A stretch of DNA of 62,815 nt from Stomatobaculum sp. (GTDB taxonomy: Bacteria > Bacillota_A > Clostridia > Lachnospirales > Lachnospiraceae): assembly GCA_017449925.1 (NCBI GenBank), contig JAFSYO010000065.1, positions 1-62,815 on the forward strand, written 5' to 3'. Both the position numbers and the translations under genes were made by a program. Shown piece after piece: positions 17,699-26,800 of this stretch; the stretch's first letter is position 1; the number at the start of each line of letters is the position of its first letter. The notes beneath the pieces are model-generated. The model saw nothing but the letters and a program-made list of their open reading frames with translations, did no database searches and had not been told where the DNA came from.

Positions 17699-18619
17699 AT
17701 GGCATATGTGGTCCGGGCGGAGAAGGTCTCAATCCGCTATATGACGGGGGATTTTAAAGATATTGGACTGAAGGAATACTTCATGCGCCGGCTGACGAAC
17801 AATTATAAGGTCCGGGAATTCTGGGCGGATAGGGATGTATCCTTCAGGCTGGATTCCGGGGACATGCTGGGGATCATCGGTTCGAACGGTGCAGGGAAAT
17901 CCACGCTCCTGAAAGCGGTCTCCGGGATCATGGTCCCGACAGAGGGATGGGTGGATGTCCGCGGGAAAATCGCGGCGCTCCTGGAGCTGGCCTCCGGCTT
18001 CGACGGCGACCTGACCGTGCGGGAAAACGCTTACCTGCGGGGAGCACTTTTAGGCTACACCCGGGAATTCATGGACCGGAAGTACGATGATATCATCGCC
18101 TTCGCAGAGCTGCAGGACTTCCAGGAGCGGCGGTTCAAGCAGCTGTCCAGCGGCATGAAGAGCCGTCTTGCCTTTTCCATCGCCTGTCTGGTGGAACCGG
18201 ACATCCTGATCCTGGACGAAGTGCTGTCCGTAGGGGACGGGGCCTTCCGGAAAAAGAGCGAGACGAAGATGAAGGAGATCCTGAAAAGCGGAGTCACCGG
18301 GATCCTGGTGTCCCACTCCATCGGCCAGGTGCGCAGTATGAGTAATAAAGTGCTGTGGCTGAACAAAGGGAAACAGATCTGTTTCTCCGATGAGGTCGAA
18401 AAAGTTTGCGACGCCTATGAGGAATTTCTGATCACGAAGAACGCGCCGGAGAGCCCTGAAGGGATCGAAAGAATGGCTGCAGAGTTCCGGGAGAGGAAGG
18501 CCAGAGAGAAGGCGGAAAGGGAGAAGACAGAGCAGGAGAGGCTTCTGGAGCTTCTTCAGACTGCTGACAGAAACGCGGCAGAAAGAGCCGCGCGGGAGTT
18601 CCTTGGTGGAAGCGTCTGA
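17699..18619 (+). CDS. ABC exporter ATP-binding protein (TagH/Wzt-like)
   Basis: A 306-residue ATPase. Walker A GSNGAGKST lies near residues 61-69, the signature LSSGMKSRLAF near 148, Walker B ILILDEVLSVGD near 170-180, and the switch histidine in ILVSHS. The N-terminal KDIGLKEYFMRRLTNNYKVREFWADRDVSF segment is characteristic of polysaccharide/teichoic acid exporter ATPases. The C-terminal extension is a short charged coil (RERKAREKAEREKTEQERLLELL), not the carbohydrate-binding domain of Wzt from LPS systems. It powers export with the permease encoded immediately before it, and is the last gene of the glycopolymer cassette; about 250 nt of non-coding DNA follow. Confidence 0.92.
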   Translation: MAYVVRAEKVSIRYMTGDFKDIGLKEYFMRRLTNNYKVREFWADRDVSFRLDSGDMLGIIGSNGAGKSTLLKAVSGIMVPTEGWVDVRGKIAALLELASGFDGDLTVRENAYLRGALLGYTREFMDRKYDDIIAFAELQDFQERRFKQLSSGMKSRLAFSIACLVEPDILILDEVLSVGDGAFRKKSETKMKEILKSGVTGILVSHSIGQVRSMSNKVLWLNKGKQICFSDEVEKVCDAYEEFLITKNAPESPEGIERMAAEFRERKAREKAEREKTEQERLLELLQTADRNAAERAAREFLGGSV

Positions 18620-18803
18620 CTTTTTGTCACCTGTTTGCAGGTTAAAAGTGGGATATAATAATTATGGCAGGAATAATAGCTCGCATAAGGTCTTTAAAAA
18701 AATATAAAATGATAATATAATAAAATTGCTCGAAATTATTCAAGTTTTGACTTATTTGCTGACGCAATCGGATTTAGAATAATCTATAGAGCAACAGCCG
18801 CAG

Positions 18804-18827
18804 GGGAGTCCGCATGTGCGGACTCCC
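18804..18827 (+). other. Strong hairpin in the leader before the first sortase gene
   Basis: A perfect 10-bp stem (18804-18813 with 18818-18827) with loop ATGT is followed by TTGAAAAT, not a T-run. It lies 42 nt before the sortase start, so it is more likely an RNA processing or stability element than a terminator. The surrounding gap (18620-18869) is AT-rich, with a TATAAT-like box at about 18654 but no matching -35. Confidence 0.4.
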
Positions 18828-18869
18828 TTGAAAATACAGGAACCAGATGACCAATGATGAAAGGGATAT

Positions 18870-19787
18870 ATGACGGAGAGAATTGGAATCAGAATAGCGG
18901 CTATTCTGGAACGAATCAGACCAGGTAAAGAAATAATGAATACAGTCCGGAAAAAAACGGCAGAAGACGAACACAGCGCATCAGACAAAAAGTGGAACGC
19001 ACTGCTGCTCCTCGCGATGGTGCTCGGCGTTTTCTTTCTGGCCTATCCTTCCGCGGCGGATTACTGGAATAATTTTCATCAGTACCGGGCCATCATGCAG
19101 TATGCGGACCAAGTGGCAAGTATGAAAACAGATGAATACTTAGCCTATATCGAAGCGGCCCACACTTACAACCGGAAAATTTCCAGAACCGGGATCATCT
19201 GGGAACATGGAAGTGCTGAAATGACAGAGTACGAAAGTGTTCTTAACTTTAATAATTCCGGCACTATGGGCTACATTGATATTCCGAAAATCAATATAAA
19301 GCTTCCAGTCTATCACGGGATCTCGGATGAGGTGCTGCAGAAATCCATCGGACATCTGCCGGAAACAAGTCTCCCGGTAGGAGGAAAAAGCACACACTGT
19401 GTGCTGTCCGGTCACCGGGGGCTTCCCAGCGCGAGACTTTTCTCCGACTTGGATAAACTGGTGGAGGGAGATGTATTTACTCTTTCCATTCTGAATGAGA
19501 CTTACAGCTATGAGGTGGACAGGATCCGTGTGGTAAAACCGGAAGACCTTTCTGAACTGAGGATCATTCCCGGACAGGATCTGTGCACGCTGGTGACTTG
19601 CACACCCTACGGTGTGAACACCCACCGGCTTCTGGTGCGGGGACACCGAGTGGCGAATGCCCACGGCGACGCCCTGGTGGTGGCGGACGCCCTGCAGCTG
19701 GAAGCGGCTTTTGTCGCTCCGTTTATTATGATTCCAATGATCCTGTTCCTGCTGATTCTGTTGTTCGTGCAGCCGGGAAAAAAGTGA
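18870..19787 (+). CDS. Class C (pilin-polymerising) sortase
   Basis: A 305-residue membrane-anchored transpeptidase. A hydrophobic segment near residues 45-60 and a second one at the C-terminus (MIPMILFLLILLFV) are typical of class C. Catalytic residues are visible: His182 in SGHRGLPSARLF, Cys244 in TLVTCTPYGVNTHR, and Arg257 in LLVRGHR. Class C sortases cleave LPxTG between T and G and join the acyl intermediate to a lysine of the next pilin. The segment normally carrying the active-site lid motif (DP-aromatic) here reads RTGIIWEHGS, with no DPF or DPW. Start ATG 18870 follows AAAGGG; ATG 18936 is a shorter alternative. With the second sortase downstream it would assemble the pilins of this locus. 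Confidence 0.93.
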   Translation: MTERIGIRIAAILERIRPGKEIMNTVRKKTAEDEHSASDKKWNALLLLAMVLGVFFLAYPSAADYWNNFHQYRAIMQYADQVASMKTDEYLAYIEAAHTYNRKISRTGIIWEHGSAEMTEYESVLNFNNSGTMGYIDIPKINIKLPVYHGISDEVLQKSIGHLPETSLPVGGKSTHCVLSGHRGLPSARLFSDLDKLVEGDVFTLSILNETYSYEVDRIRVVKPEDLSELRIIPGQDLCTLVTCTPYGVNTHRLLVRGHRVANAHGDALVVADALQLEAAFVAPFIMIPMILFLLILLFVQPGKK

Positions 19788-19799
19788 GGAAATGAAGAT

Positions 19800-20162
19800 A
19801 TGACAGATAAAGAACTGAGAAAACTGAATCGGTCAGAGCTTCTGGAACTGATGCTGGAACAAAGCAAGGAGATCGACCGGCTGCAGTCGGAACTGGAGGA
19901 GACCAGGGAGGCGCTGCAGGAGCGGAATGTAAAGATCGAGAGCTGCGGCTCCATCGCGGAAGCAGCCGCGGAAGTGAACTCCCTGTTCCACGCGGCCCAG
20001 AGGGCAGCGGACATGTATCTTTTGAATGTACAGCGGATCTGTGCTGAGAAGGCGGATGAAGCCGGAAAAACAGAAGAGTGGGAAAACGCTCTAAGGAAGA
20101 TGAATCCGGTTCCGGAAGCGGCACAGGTGCCGAAAACCGAGGAGGAGAAAAAGGTTGAATAA
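19800..20162 (+). CDS. Small acidic coiled-coil protein of unknown function
   Basis: A 120-residue protein without signal peptide or membrane segment. Residues about 10-50 form a long amphipathic helix of heptad character (LNRSELLELMLEQSKEIDRL continuing as SELEETREALQER), followed by a second helical block containing SLFHAAQRAADMYL, and an acidic charged tail. I do not recognise a named family. It starts 13 nt after the sortase stop, and its last 8 nt overlap the next gene, so it is translated as part of the assembly-machinery operon. A cytoplasmic or membrane-peripheral partner or positioning factor for the sortase/signal peptidase pair is one possibility; DivIVA-like behaviour is speculative. 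Confidence 0.7.
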   Translation: MTDKELRKLNRSELLELMLEQSKEIDRLQSELEETREALQERNVKIESCGSIAEAAAEVNSLFHAAQRAADMYLLNVQRICAEKADEAGKTEEWENALRKMNPVPEAAQVPKTEEEKKVE

Positions 20163-20748
20163 AACAGATCAGCTTTTAGAGGAAGGACTGCCCACCACAG
20201 TTCAGCTTTCCCGGGAGTTAAAGCGGGTGCGTTATAATTCCGGGTTTAACGGAATGCTGCGGAGCACCATCGGGATCCTGGTCACGGTTGCTGCCATTGC
20301 GGTGCTGATCGCGGTCCTGCTGCTGCCGGTGCTGCAGATCTATGGTACTTCCATGTCCCCGACATTGAATGAAGGAGACAGTGTGGTCTCGGTGAAGGGG
20401 ACAAAGTTCCAGACCGGAGAAATGGTCGCGTTCTACTACAATAATAAGATCCTGGTGAAGCGGGTCATTGCCAACGCGGGAGAATGGGTGAACATTGACC
20501 AGGAAGGAAACGTCTACGTCAATAACGTAAAACTGGAAGAACCTTACATCGCGGAAAAAGCCTACGGCGAGACGAATATCGAGCTTCCCTATCAGGTGCC
20601 TGATTCCCGGATCTTCGTGATCGGCGACAACCGTGACGCTTCCATCGATTCCAGAAACACTTCCGTAGGCTGTGTGTCGGACGAGCAGATCGTCGGAAAG
20701 ATCGTTTTCCGGATCTGGCCTCTTGCAGGCGCGGGACAGGTACATTAG
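20155..20748 (+). CDS. Type I signal peptidase (pilus-locus paralogue)
   Basis: A 197-residue membrane protease starting at TTG 20155, overlapping the previous gene by 8 nt, with GAGGAGGAG upstream. One membrane segment (about 40-60) precedes the catalytic serine 66 in YGTSMSPTL and the general-base lysine 102 in KILVKRVIA; the conserved GDNRDASIDSR box and WPLAG follow. It cleaves Sec signal peptides on the outer face of the membrane. Gram-positive pilus islands often carry a dedicated signal peptidase (SipA-like), and its location between the two sortases supports a role in processing the pilins or the giant adhesins. The latter have unusually long N-terminal signals. Confidence 0.92.
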   Translation: MNKTDQLLEEGLPTTVQLSRELKRVRYNSGFNGMLRSTIGILVTVAAIAVLIAVLLLPVLQIYGTSMSPTLNEGDSVVSVKGTKFQTGEMVAFYYNNKILVKRVIANAGEWVNIDQEGNVYVNNVKLEEPYIAEKAYGETNIELPYQVPDSRIFVIGDNRDASIDSRNTSVGCVSDEQIVGKIVFRIWPLAGAGQVH

Positions 20749-20755
20749 GGAGCGC

Positions 20756-21610
20756 ATGATGAAAGAGAGAAAAAAACGCAGAGTCCGCTTTATCGATCTG
20801 CTGATTCTCCTGGTATTCCTCGTGGGGCTCTGCGTCATGCTGTATCCCATGGCCAGCGACTACATCAACCGCATCCAGGTGGCACAGAATCTGAGAAGTT
20901 ATGAGCGTCAGGTGAAGGAGATCTCACCGGAGGATTACAGTGCTATCTTTGAAAGGGCGCGGGATTATAACCGGAGACTTAAGGAGAATAAGAATCCCTT
21001 TGGAAGCGCAGTAAAAACAGAGGGATATGAGGATACGCTGAAGTTTGGCACCACCGATATCATGGGCTATGTGATGATCGAAAAGATCCGGGTACGTCTG
21101 CCTTTCTACCACGGGACGGAGGAGGATGTCCTGCAGAGGGCCATAGGCCATGTGGAGGGGAGCAGCATTCCGGTCGGGGAGAAAGGGGATCATGCAGTGC
21201 TCTCGGCCCACCGGGGACTTCCCAGCGCGAAGCTGTTCACGGATCTGCCGGAGCTCGTAGTGGGGGATTCCTTTGTTGTAACCGTCCTGGATAAAGAGAT
21301 GGTCTATGAGGTGGATCAGATTCTGACGGTGCTGCCGGATTCTCCGGAGGCTTTTGAAGCCTTGAAGCCTTTGCCGGGGAAGGACCTGGTAACGCTGATG
21401 ACCTGTACGCCCTATGGCGTCAACACCCACCGGCTTCTGGTGCGCGGACACCGGACCGGGGACCTGGTGCATGCAGATGAGCAGGGCGGTTCCGGAGAGG
21501 GCAAAGAGAACGGCATCAGTTTTGACCGGTATATCCCGTATGTCGCGGCAGCCGCGGTGGTGATCTTCCTGCTGCTGTGGTTCCTGCCGGTGAAAAAGAA
21601 AAAGGAGTAA
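20756..21610 (+). CDS. Class C sortase, second copy
   Basis: A 284-residue sortase starting at ATG 20756 (AGGGAG just upstream), 7 nt after the signal peptidase stop. It has an N-terminal membrane segment (DLLILLVFLVGLCVMLYP) and a C-terminal one followed by KKKKE. Catalytic residues are His152 (SAHRGLPSAKLF), Cys217 (TLMTCTPYGVNTHR) and Arg230 (LLVRGHR). The lid region reads KNPFGSAVKTEG, so the usual DPF/DPW motif appears as NPF. It is clearly paralogous to the sortase at 18870 but diverged in the N-terminal half, which suggests different substrate pilins: one for the backbone and one for ancillary proteins, or one for the first pilus pair and one for the giant adhesins. Confidence 0.93.
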   Translation: MMKERKKRRVRFIDLLILLVFLVGLCVMLYPMASDYINRIQVAQNLRSYERQVKEISPEDYSAIFERARDYNRRLKENKNPFGSAVKTEGYEDTLKFGTTDIMGYVMIEKIRVRLPFYHGTEEDVLQRAIGHVEGSSIPVGEKGDHAVLSAHRGLPSAKLFTDLPELVVGDSFVVTVLDKEMVYEVDQILTVLPDSPEAFEALKPLPGKDLVTLMTCTPYGVNTHRLLVRGHRTGDLVHADEQGGSGEGKENGISFDRYIPYVAAAAVVIFLLLWFLPVKKKKE

Positions 21611-21625
21611 AAAGGAGAAGTGAAT

Positions 21626-23533
21626 ATGGAGAGATCAGGATCAGTAAAGCGGCGCGCAGTACGATTTGTTCTGATATTGGCATTGTTTTTATGCTGTTTT
21701 GCCGGGACCTCATTTGCTGAGAGCAGCTATTCCCAGGATATCCGTCCGGTGCCTGCTGAGGATCTCTCCGGAAAGGTGGTCATTCTGCATTCCAACGATG
21801 TGCACGGAGCCATCGACGGGTACGCGAAGATGACGGCCCTTCGTGAAGCATATGAAAAGCTCGGGGCCGAGGTGATCCTTGCCGATGCTGGAGATTTTAT
21901 GCAGGGAGACGCCTATGTGAACCTGTCTTCCGGAGCGGACGCGATCACGATGATGAACGCGGCGGGATATACCGTGGCGACTCTGGGAAACCACGAATTT
22001 GACTACGGTTATGAACAGCTGATGAAGAACCTGCAGAAGGCGGAATTCCCGGTCATCTGCGCGAATATCTTTGAGAACGGCGCGACCATCCTGGAGCCCG
22101 TGTATCTGTACACGGCAGGAAACGGGCGCAAGATCGGATTCATCGGCCTGGACACGGAAGAGGCCAAGACCAAGGCAAATCCGAACCTGACCATCGGAAT
22201 CACCTTCTACGGCGGCAGTGATATGTACCGCATTGCGGAGGAACAGGCGCAGGCGCTGCGTCAGGAGGGAGCGGATCTGGTCATCGCCCTCACACACCTT
22301 GGCGTAAGCGCGGAATCCGCCCCCGGAGGGAACCGTTCTCTGGACCTTCGGAAAAACACCAATGGAATCGATTTCATCCTTGACGGCCATTCCCACACGG
22401 TGATGACCGGAGGAAATTCGGCCGAGACCATTCAGTCTACAGGCACGAAATTCAAATATGTCGGGGTCCTGGTGGTCGGCGCGGATGGAAAGCTGGAAGA
22501 CCATTATCTTGTGGACGCAGGACAGATCGAGGCGGAGGAAGCGTCCGCTGCAGCAGCTGCCGCAAAAGAGATCGAGGCCCGGGTCGACGCGGAATATAAA
22601 GTGAAGATCGCAGTGAACGATGTCACCTTCGAGGCGGAACATGCTGTCAACCGTTCAAGGGAGACCAACAGCGGGAATCTGATCACGGATGCCATGCTCT
22701 GGTATTTCCGGAAGGATCTGTCTGTTTTAAAGGTGCCGGAGGATCATCTGGTGGCCGTCATCAACGGCGGATCTATCCGCGCTGGAATCCCGTTGGGCGA
22801 TGTCACGAAAAAGGATATCAACACAGTATACCCCTTTGGAAATACTTTGTCGGTTTCTTATGTGACAGGAGAGGAGCTGCTTGAGGCTCTGGAGGCGTCG
22901 AGTTTCTGTACGCCGGAATCCATCGGAGGATATCCACAGACCGGCGGCATTTCCATGACTCTGGACACGACCAAGGAGTACGATCAGGGGAAGCAGTACC
23001 CCGGCTCCACCTATTACGCTCCGAAATCCATCCGGAGAGTGACGATTCACAGCATCAACGGACAGCCCTTCTGTCCGGAGGATACCTATGCGATGGCATG
23101 CACGAATTTCATGGCCGCCGGCGGCGACACGTATTTCGTGCTTTCCATGAATGAGGGCTTTGACACGGGCGTTTCGATGGATGATCTGCTGATCATGTAT
23201 ATCAAGGAGGGGCTGAACGGCGTCCTTTCTTCGTCGAAGTACGCCAATGTACGCGGAGACCAGAAGACCATACTGGCAGGAGAGGCAGCCGCTGAGAGTG
23301 CTGCTCCTGCACAGAATGCTGCACCTGCAGCCGCGGAAACGGCTTCCGGAGCGGCAGCATCAGCCGGAAGTGTTTATACCGTCGAGGCTGGAGACAGTCT
23401 CTGGAAGATCGCGCAGAAGATCTACGGTGACGGCAGCAAGTGGAATCGTATTTATCAGAACAACCGGGACGTGATCCGAAGGCCGGATCTCATTATGCCG
23501 GGACAACTTTTAAAGCTGCCGGATGCCGCATGA
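21626..23533 (+). CDS. Secreted 5'-nucleotidase/metallophosphatase with C-terminal LysM domain
   Basis: A 635-residue secreted protein. ATG 21626 follows AAAGGAGA; a GTG at 21620 is in frame. A signal peptide (basic start, hydrophobic core, cleavage near SFA-ES) precedes a calcineurin-like metallophosphatase domain with metal ligands in HSNDVHG, ADAGDFMQGD, LGNHEFDYG, THLG and DGHSHT. The 5'-nucleotidase C-terminal domain follows (SGNLITDAMLWYF, NGGSIRAGI, YPFGNTLS). An Ala/Glu-rich linker leads to a LysM domain (about 582-635, YTVEAGDSLWKIAQKIYGDG) that binds peptidoglycan. Such UshA/AdsA-like enzymes release nucleosides from extracellular nucleotides, for scavenging or adenosine-based immune modulation. 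It follows the second sortase by 15 nt and is anchored by LysM, not LPxTG. Confidence 0.92.
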   Translation: MERSGSVKRRAVRFVLILALFLCCFAGTSFAESSYSQDIRPVPAEDLSGKVVILHSNDVHGAIDGYAKMTALREAYEKLGAEVILADAGDFMQGDAYVNLSSGADAITMMNAAGYTVATLGNHEFDYGYEQLMKNLQKAEFPVICANIFENGATILEPVYLYTAGNGRKIGFIGLDTEEAKTKANPNLTIGITFYGGSDMYRIAEEQAQALRQEGADLVIALTHLGVSAESAPGGNRSLDLRKNTNGIDFILDGHSHTVMTGGNSAETIQSTGTKFKYVGVLVVGADGKLEDHYLVDAGQIEAEEASAAAAAAKEIEARVDAEYKVKIAVNDVTFEAEHAVNRSRETNSGNLITDAMLWYFRKDLSVLKVPEDHLVAVINGGSIRAGIPLGDVTKKDINTVYPFGNTLSVSYVTGEELLEALEASSFCTPESIGGYPQTGGISMTLDTTKEYDQGKQYPGSTYYAPKSIRRVTIHSINGQPFCPEDTYAMACTNFMAAGGDTYFVLSMNEGFDTGVSMDDLLIMYIKEGLNGVLSSSKYANVRGDQKTILAGEAAAESAAPAQNAAPAAAETASGAAASAGSVYTVEAGDSLWKIAQKIYGDGSKWNRIYQNNRDVIRRPDLIMPGQLLKLPDAA

Positions 23534-23593
23534 CATCTGTTTGAATAGTTTCTCATGCACTGACTGATCGATCAGCATATAACAACTGAAGGG

Positions 23594-23628
23594 GAAGGAT
23601 CCGGGAGAATCGGATCCTTCTCTTTGCT
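23594..23628 (+). terminator. Terminator after the nucleotidase gene
   Basis: A perfect 10-bp stem, GAAGGATCCG (23594-23603) with CGGATCCTTC (23611-23620), has a 7-nt loop and a T-rich tail. It ends the sortase-nucleotidase unit, so the two giant adhesins are transcribed from their own promoters. Confidence 0.85.
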
Positions 23629-23727
23629 GTTACAGGGAATGGGTAGTTTTGTACGCTTTCTGTGACTGTTGCTATGATAGATTTGTTATATAAATGATTA
23701 TTTTGCACCAAAAAAGGAAGGTTGTTT

Positions 23728-23757
23728 TTGATTTTTGCTGGTATTATGTACTATAAT
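23728..23757 (+). promoter_or_regulatory. Promoter of the first giant adhesin gene
   Basis: TTGATT (23728-23733), an 18-bp spacer and a perfect TATAAT (23752-23757) lie about 100 nt before the start codon. The leader contains a hairpin (AGCCCTCC at 23769-23776 with GGGGGGCT at 23784-23791). Confidence 0.65.
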
Positions 23758-23855
23758 GTTTTACATAAAGCCCTCCGTTTCCTGGGGGGCTGTTAGTACT
23801 ACAAAAAATGGGAAACTGATCCGGAGAAATCCGGTATTTAAAAGGAATTCAGTTT

Positions 23856-26800
23856 ATGAGAGATTCTTTGATCAGTATTATTCTCGAATTCCTGAAAAGG
23901 CATCTGGTGCAGAAACGCTGGCGACGCACGGTTACATGTCTGGCGGCCGTTGTCGTGTTCTGCACGACTTACCTGCTGATGCTTCCGGCTATTTCCATGA
24001 CAAAGAACTGTATCTCTCTCAGTGCGGAGAACCTTTCTGCCTGGAGCGGGGACCGCCTTTCTGTCCAGGTGAGCGCCCGGACAGAAGAGAATGAGGACGG
24101 GAAGATCTTTGTGCTGCTGGCGGAAGGAGTCGGAGCAGACCTCTCCGAGGACCATGTCTTCAATGAAGAGGGGATCTGCATCATCACAGATGAAAACGGC
24201 AGGGAGATAGAACTGCACCGCGTTGTAAGGGAGAAAAAGCAGGGCGCACCGGAAGAGAACGGTGTGACAGACTACTGGTTCTCCCTGGGGGCAGGGGAGC
24301 AAACTGATTTTACGCTCCTGCTTTCCGACGAAGTGGACGAGAAGAGGTTCTATCAGGCCGCAGAAGCTGTGAAAAGTATCGCTGGTGTGTCGGAGACAGC
24401 GGAAGCGTCGAAGACCGACGGAGTGCCGGAGGCTGCGGCAAGCGCGACAGTTTCAGATGCAGAGAGGGAAGAAGAGAACAAAGCAGAGAATGCAGAAGTA
24501 AATACAGCTGAGGAAAAGGCGACGGATTCGGATGCGGACCGCATCGCTTCTGTTTCTGATGCCTTGGTTTCGGATTCTGATTATGATACCCCGGCCTATG
24601 ATGCTCTGGTCTATGATGAACCGGTCTGCGAGGCTCCGGCCCCCGTGTCTTATGTCGCGGCGTCTGTTTCCGATGCTGCGGAGCTTGTTCCTGGCGAAGC
24701 TGCGCCTGCTCCTGCCGCAGAAATAAAAGACGAAGAAGAGGACGATAAAGAAAGCGGCTTCATCCAGCTTCCGGACGGAGAGATCGTAAACGACCTGCCG
24801 GAGGACCAGACGGACGAAAACGAAGAACAGACCGAGATCGTCGCATCATTGAAGCTCTCCGCAGGTTCCGGCAGGAACTACACGGAAGCGGTGAGGGACG
24901 CGGAGAAAAACGCGGACAAACGGGAAAGCGCACAGCTCAAGTTCACCTGGAAAGATATTGTCGAGCATGTGTTCATCACTCCCGAAATGGTCTGGGTCGG
25001 AGACGGAGTGCAGGCGGCTGTGATCTTTGACGGCGACGCGAAGCTTCCGGAGGACGCCGTGCTTTCCGTGACTGAAATAGAACAGGGCACGCAGGAGTAC
25101 GATGTGTATCTCGCCCAGGCAGTAAGCGCGGTAAAGGCGTCCGGAAGCGACGCCTCGAAGGAGATGGGCGTGGATTACGCGCGCTTCTTCGATATCTGTA
25201 TTCTGGACGGGGACGGGAACGAAGTGGAACCGGCGGCGCCGGTGAAAGTACTGATCACTTACAACGAGGCGGTCAGCGTCGGAAACGGCGGTGATCTGAG
25301 TGTCATGCATTTCCACGAGGAGAATGATCCCGAAGTGCTGGAGGCCGAGAAGGCAGAGGCCGGGAAGGCGGAGGTCGTCCGGGACGTCTCTGCCCTGTCC
25401 TTTACGGCTGACAGATTCTCCGTGTTCGGTGTGGTCCGCAGTTCCATTGAGAAACTGATACTGGCCAGCGACGGACAGGCCTACCGGATCTCCGTGACCT
25501 GCGGACCCGAAGCCGGCGTCCCTGCAGCAGCAGAGCTTGCGGTATCGGAGATCACGGAAGAATCAGCCGCATATGTTGAATATGTATCAAAGGCGGAGAA
25601 CGCGCTGGGACTGGAAAAGGACAGCGCTTCCTACGTGCGCCTTTTTGACATTAAGATACTTGATGAAGCCGGGAACAAGGTGGAGATCTCTGCCCCGGTG
25701 AACGTCGAGATCGCGCTGGCAGATAAGGAAAAAAGAGAAGACGGGACGGACAGTACCGGAGTGGTCCACTTCGCGGACGGCGCGGAGCAGCCGGATGTGG
25801 TGCAGGGCGTGGATATTGCCGGCGCCGCGTCCAAAGGAGAAGGCGTGAAGCTTACCTTTGCGGCGGAGGGATTCTCTGTGTACGCCATCGTGGACTTTTC
25901 TGAAACGGCAGTGGATCTCCTGGATATAATCGGCAGCACCGGTGCCCAGGGATTCCAGATGACGGTAAAGACCGGGCAGAATCAGCCGTCAGGCACGGAC
26001 ACATACTATGTGAAAGAAGGGCTTATCCACGGTGTGTCTGGCAACAGTGACCGGGATGGACTGGATGCGCAAAAATATACTGGCGAATCGATCCCAAGTG
26101 ACGCTGGAACGTTTTACTTTGAACGCATCGGTGAAACAAATGAATTTTACATCTACAAGAAGGATGGTGAAACGAGAAACTATATACAGATGACGCCTGT
26201 ATCGGGTCAGCCGCAGCGCGCAGGTTTGACATATACAGAGGATGAAGACCGGAGAACAGCGTTTACACTTCAGGTGGGAACCGGCGCGAGACTCCACATA
26301 TCTGCGAAGATTGAAAGCTCTGACGGAAAGTTAAAGACTTTTTACTGGGTAAGAAACAGTAAAGGCTCCGGTACCGATGCAATCGTTGGGTATGAAAATA
26401 AAACCGATCTGAACACTGCATGGGTCGGTCTTTACAGAGAAGGTGATTTTGAGGACCTGTATAATCTTAACGATAAGACATACAGCTTCCTGACCTGGGA
26501 CGGAGGCAAGACAGCCAAGGCAATGATGGCTGCGAAGAACAACGACACAGTAACGGACAATCTGGCAGCCAAGCTCCTGACCGTTATGACCAGCTCTGAC
26601 GATGAGACCGATAAGCTGTACGTCCCTGCTGAAACTTCTGACACAGCGACAGCATGGACCTTCCACAGTGTGACATATGATTTGTACCGTCTTTCAAGTG
26701 ATGACGGGAAATATCTTAAAATAAGCAGCAGCGGTTTGAAGATGGTTGATTCGCAGGCGGATGCGAGCACCATCCAGGTTATCCCCGGAACGGGTATTCA

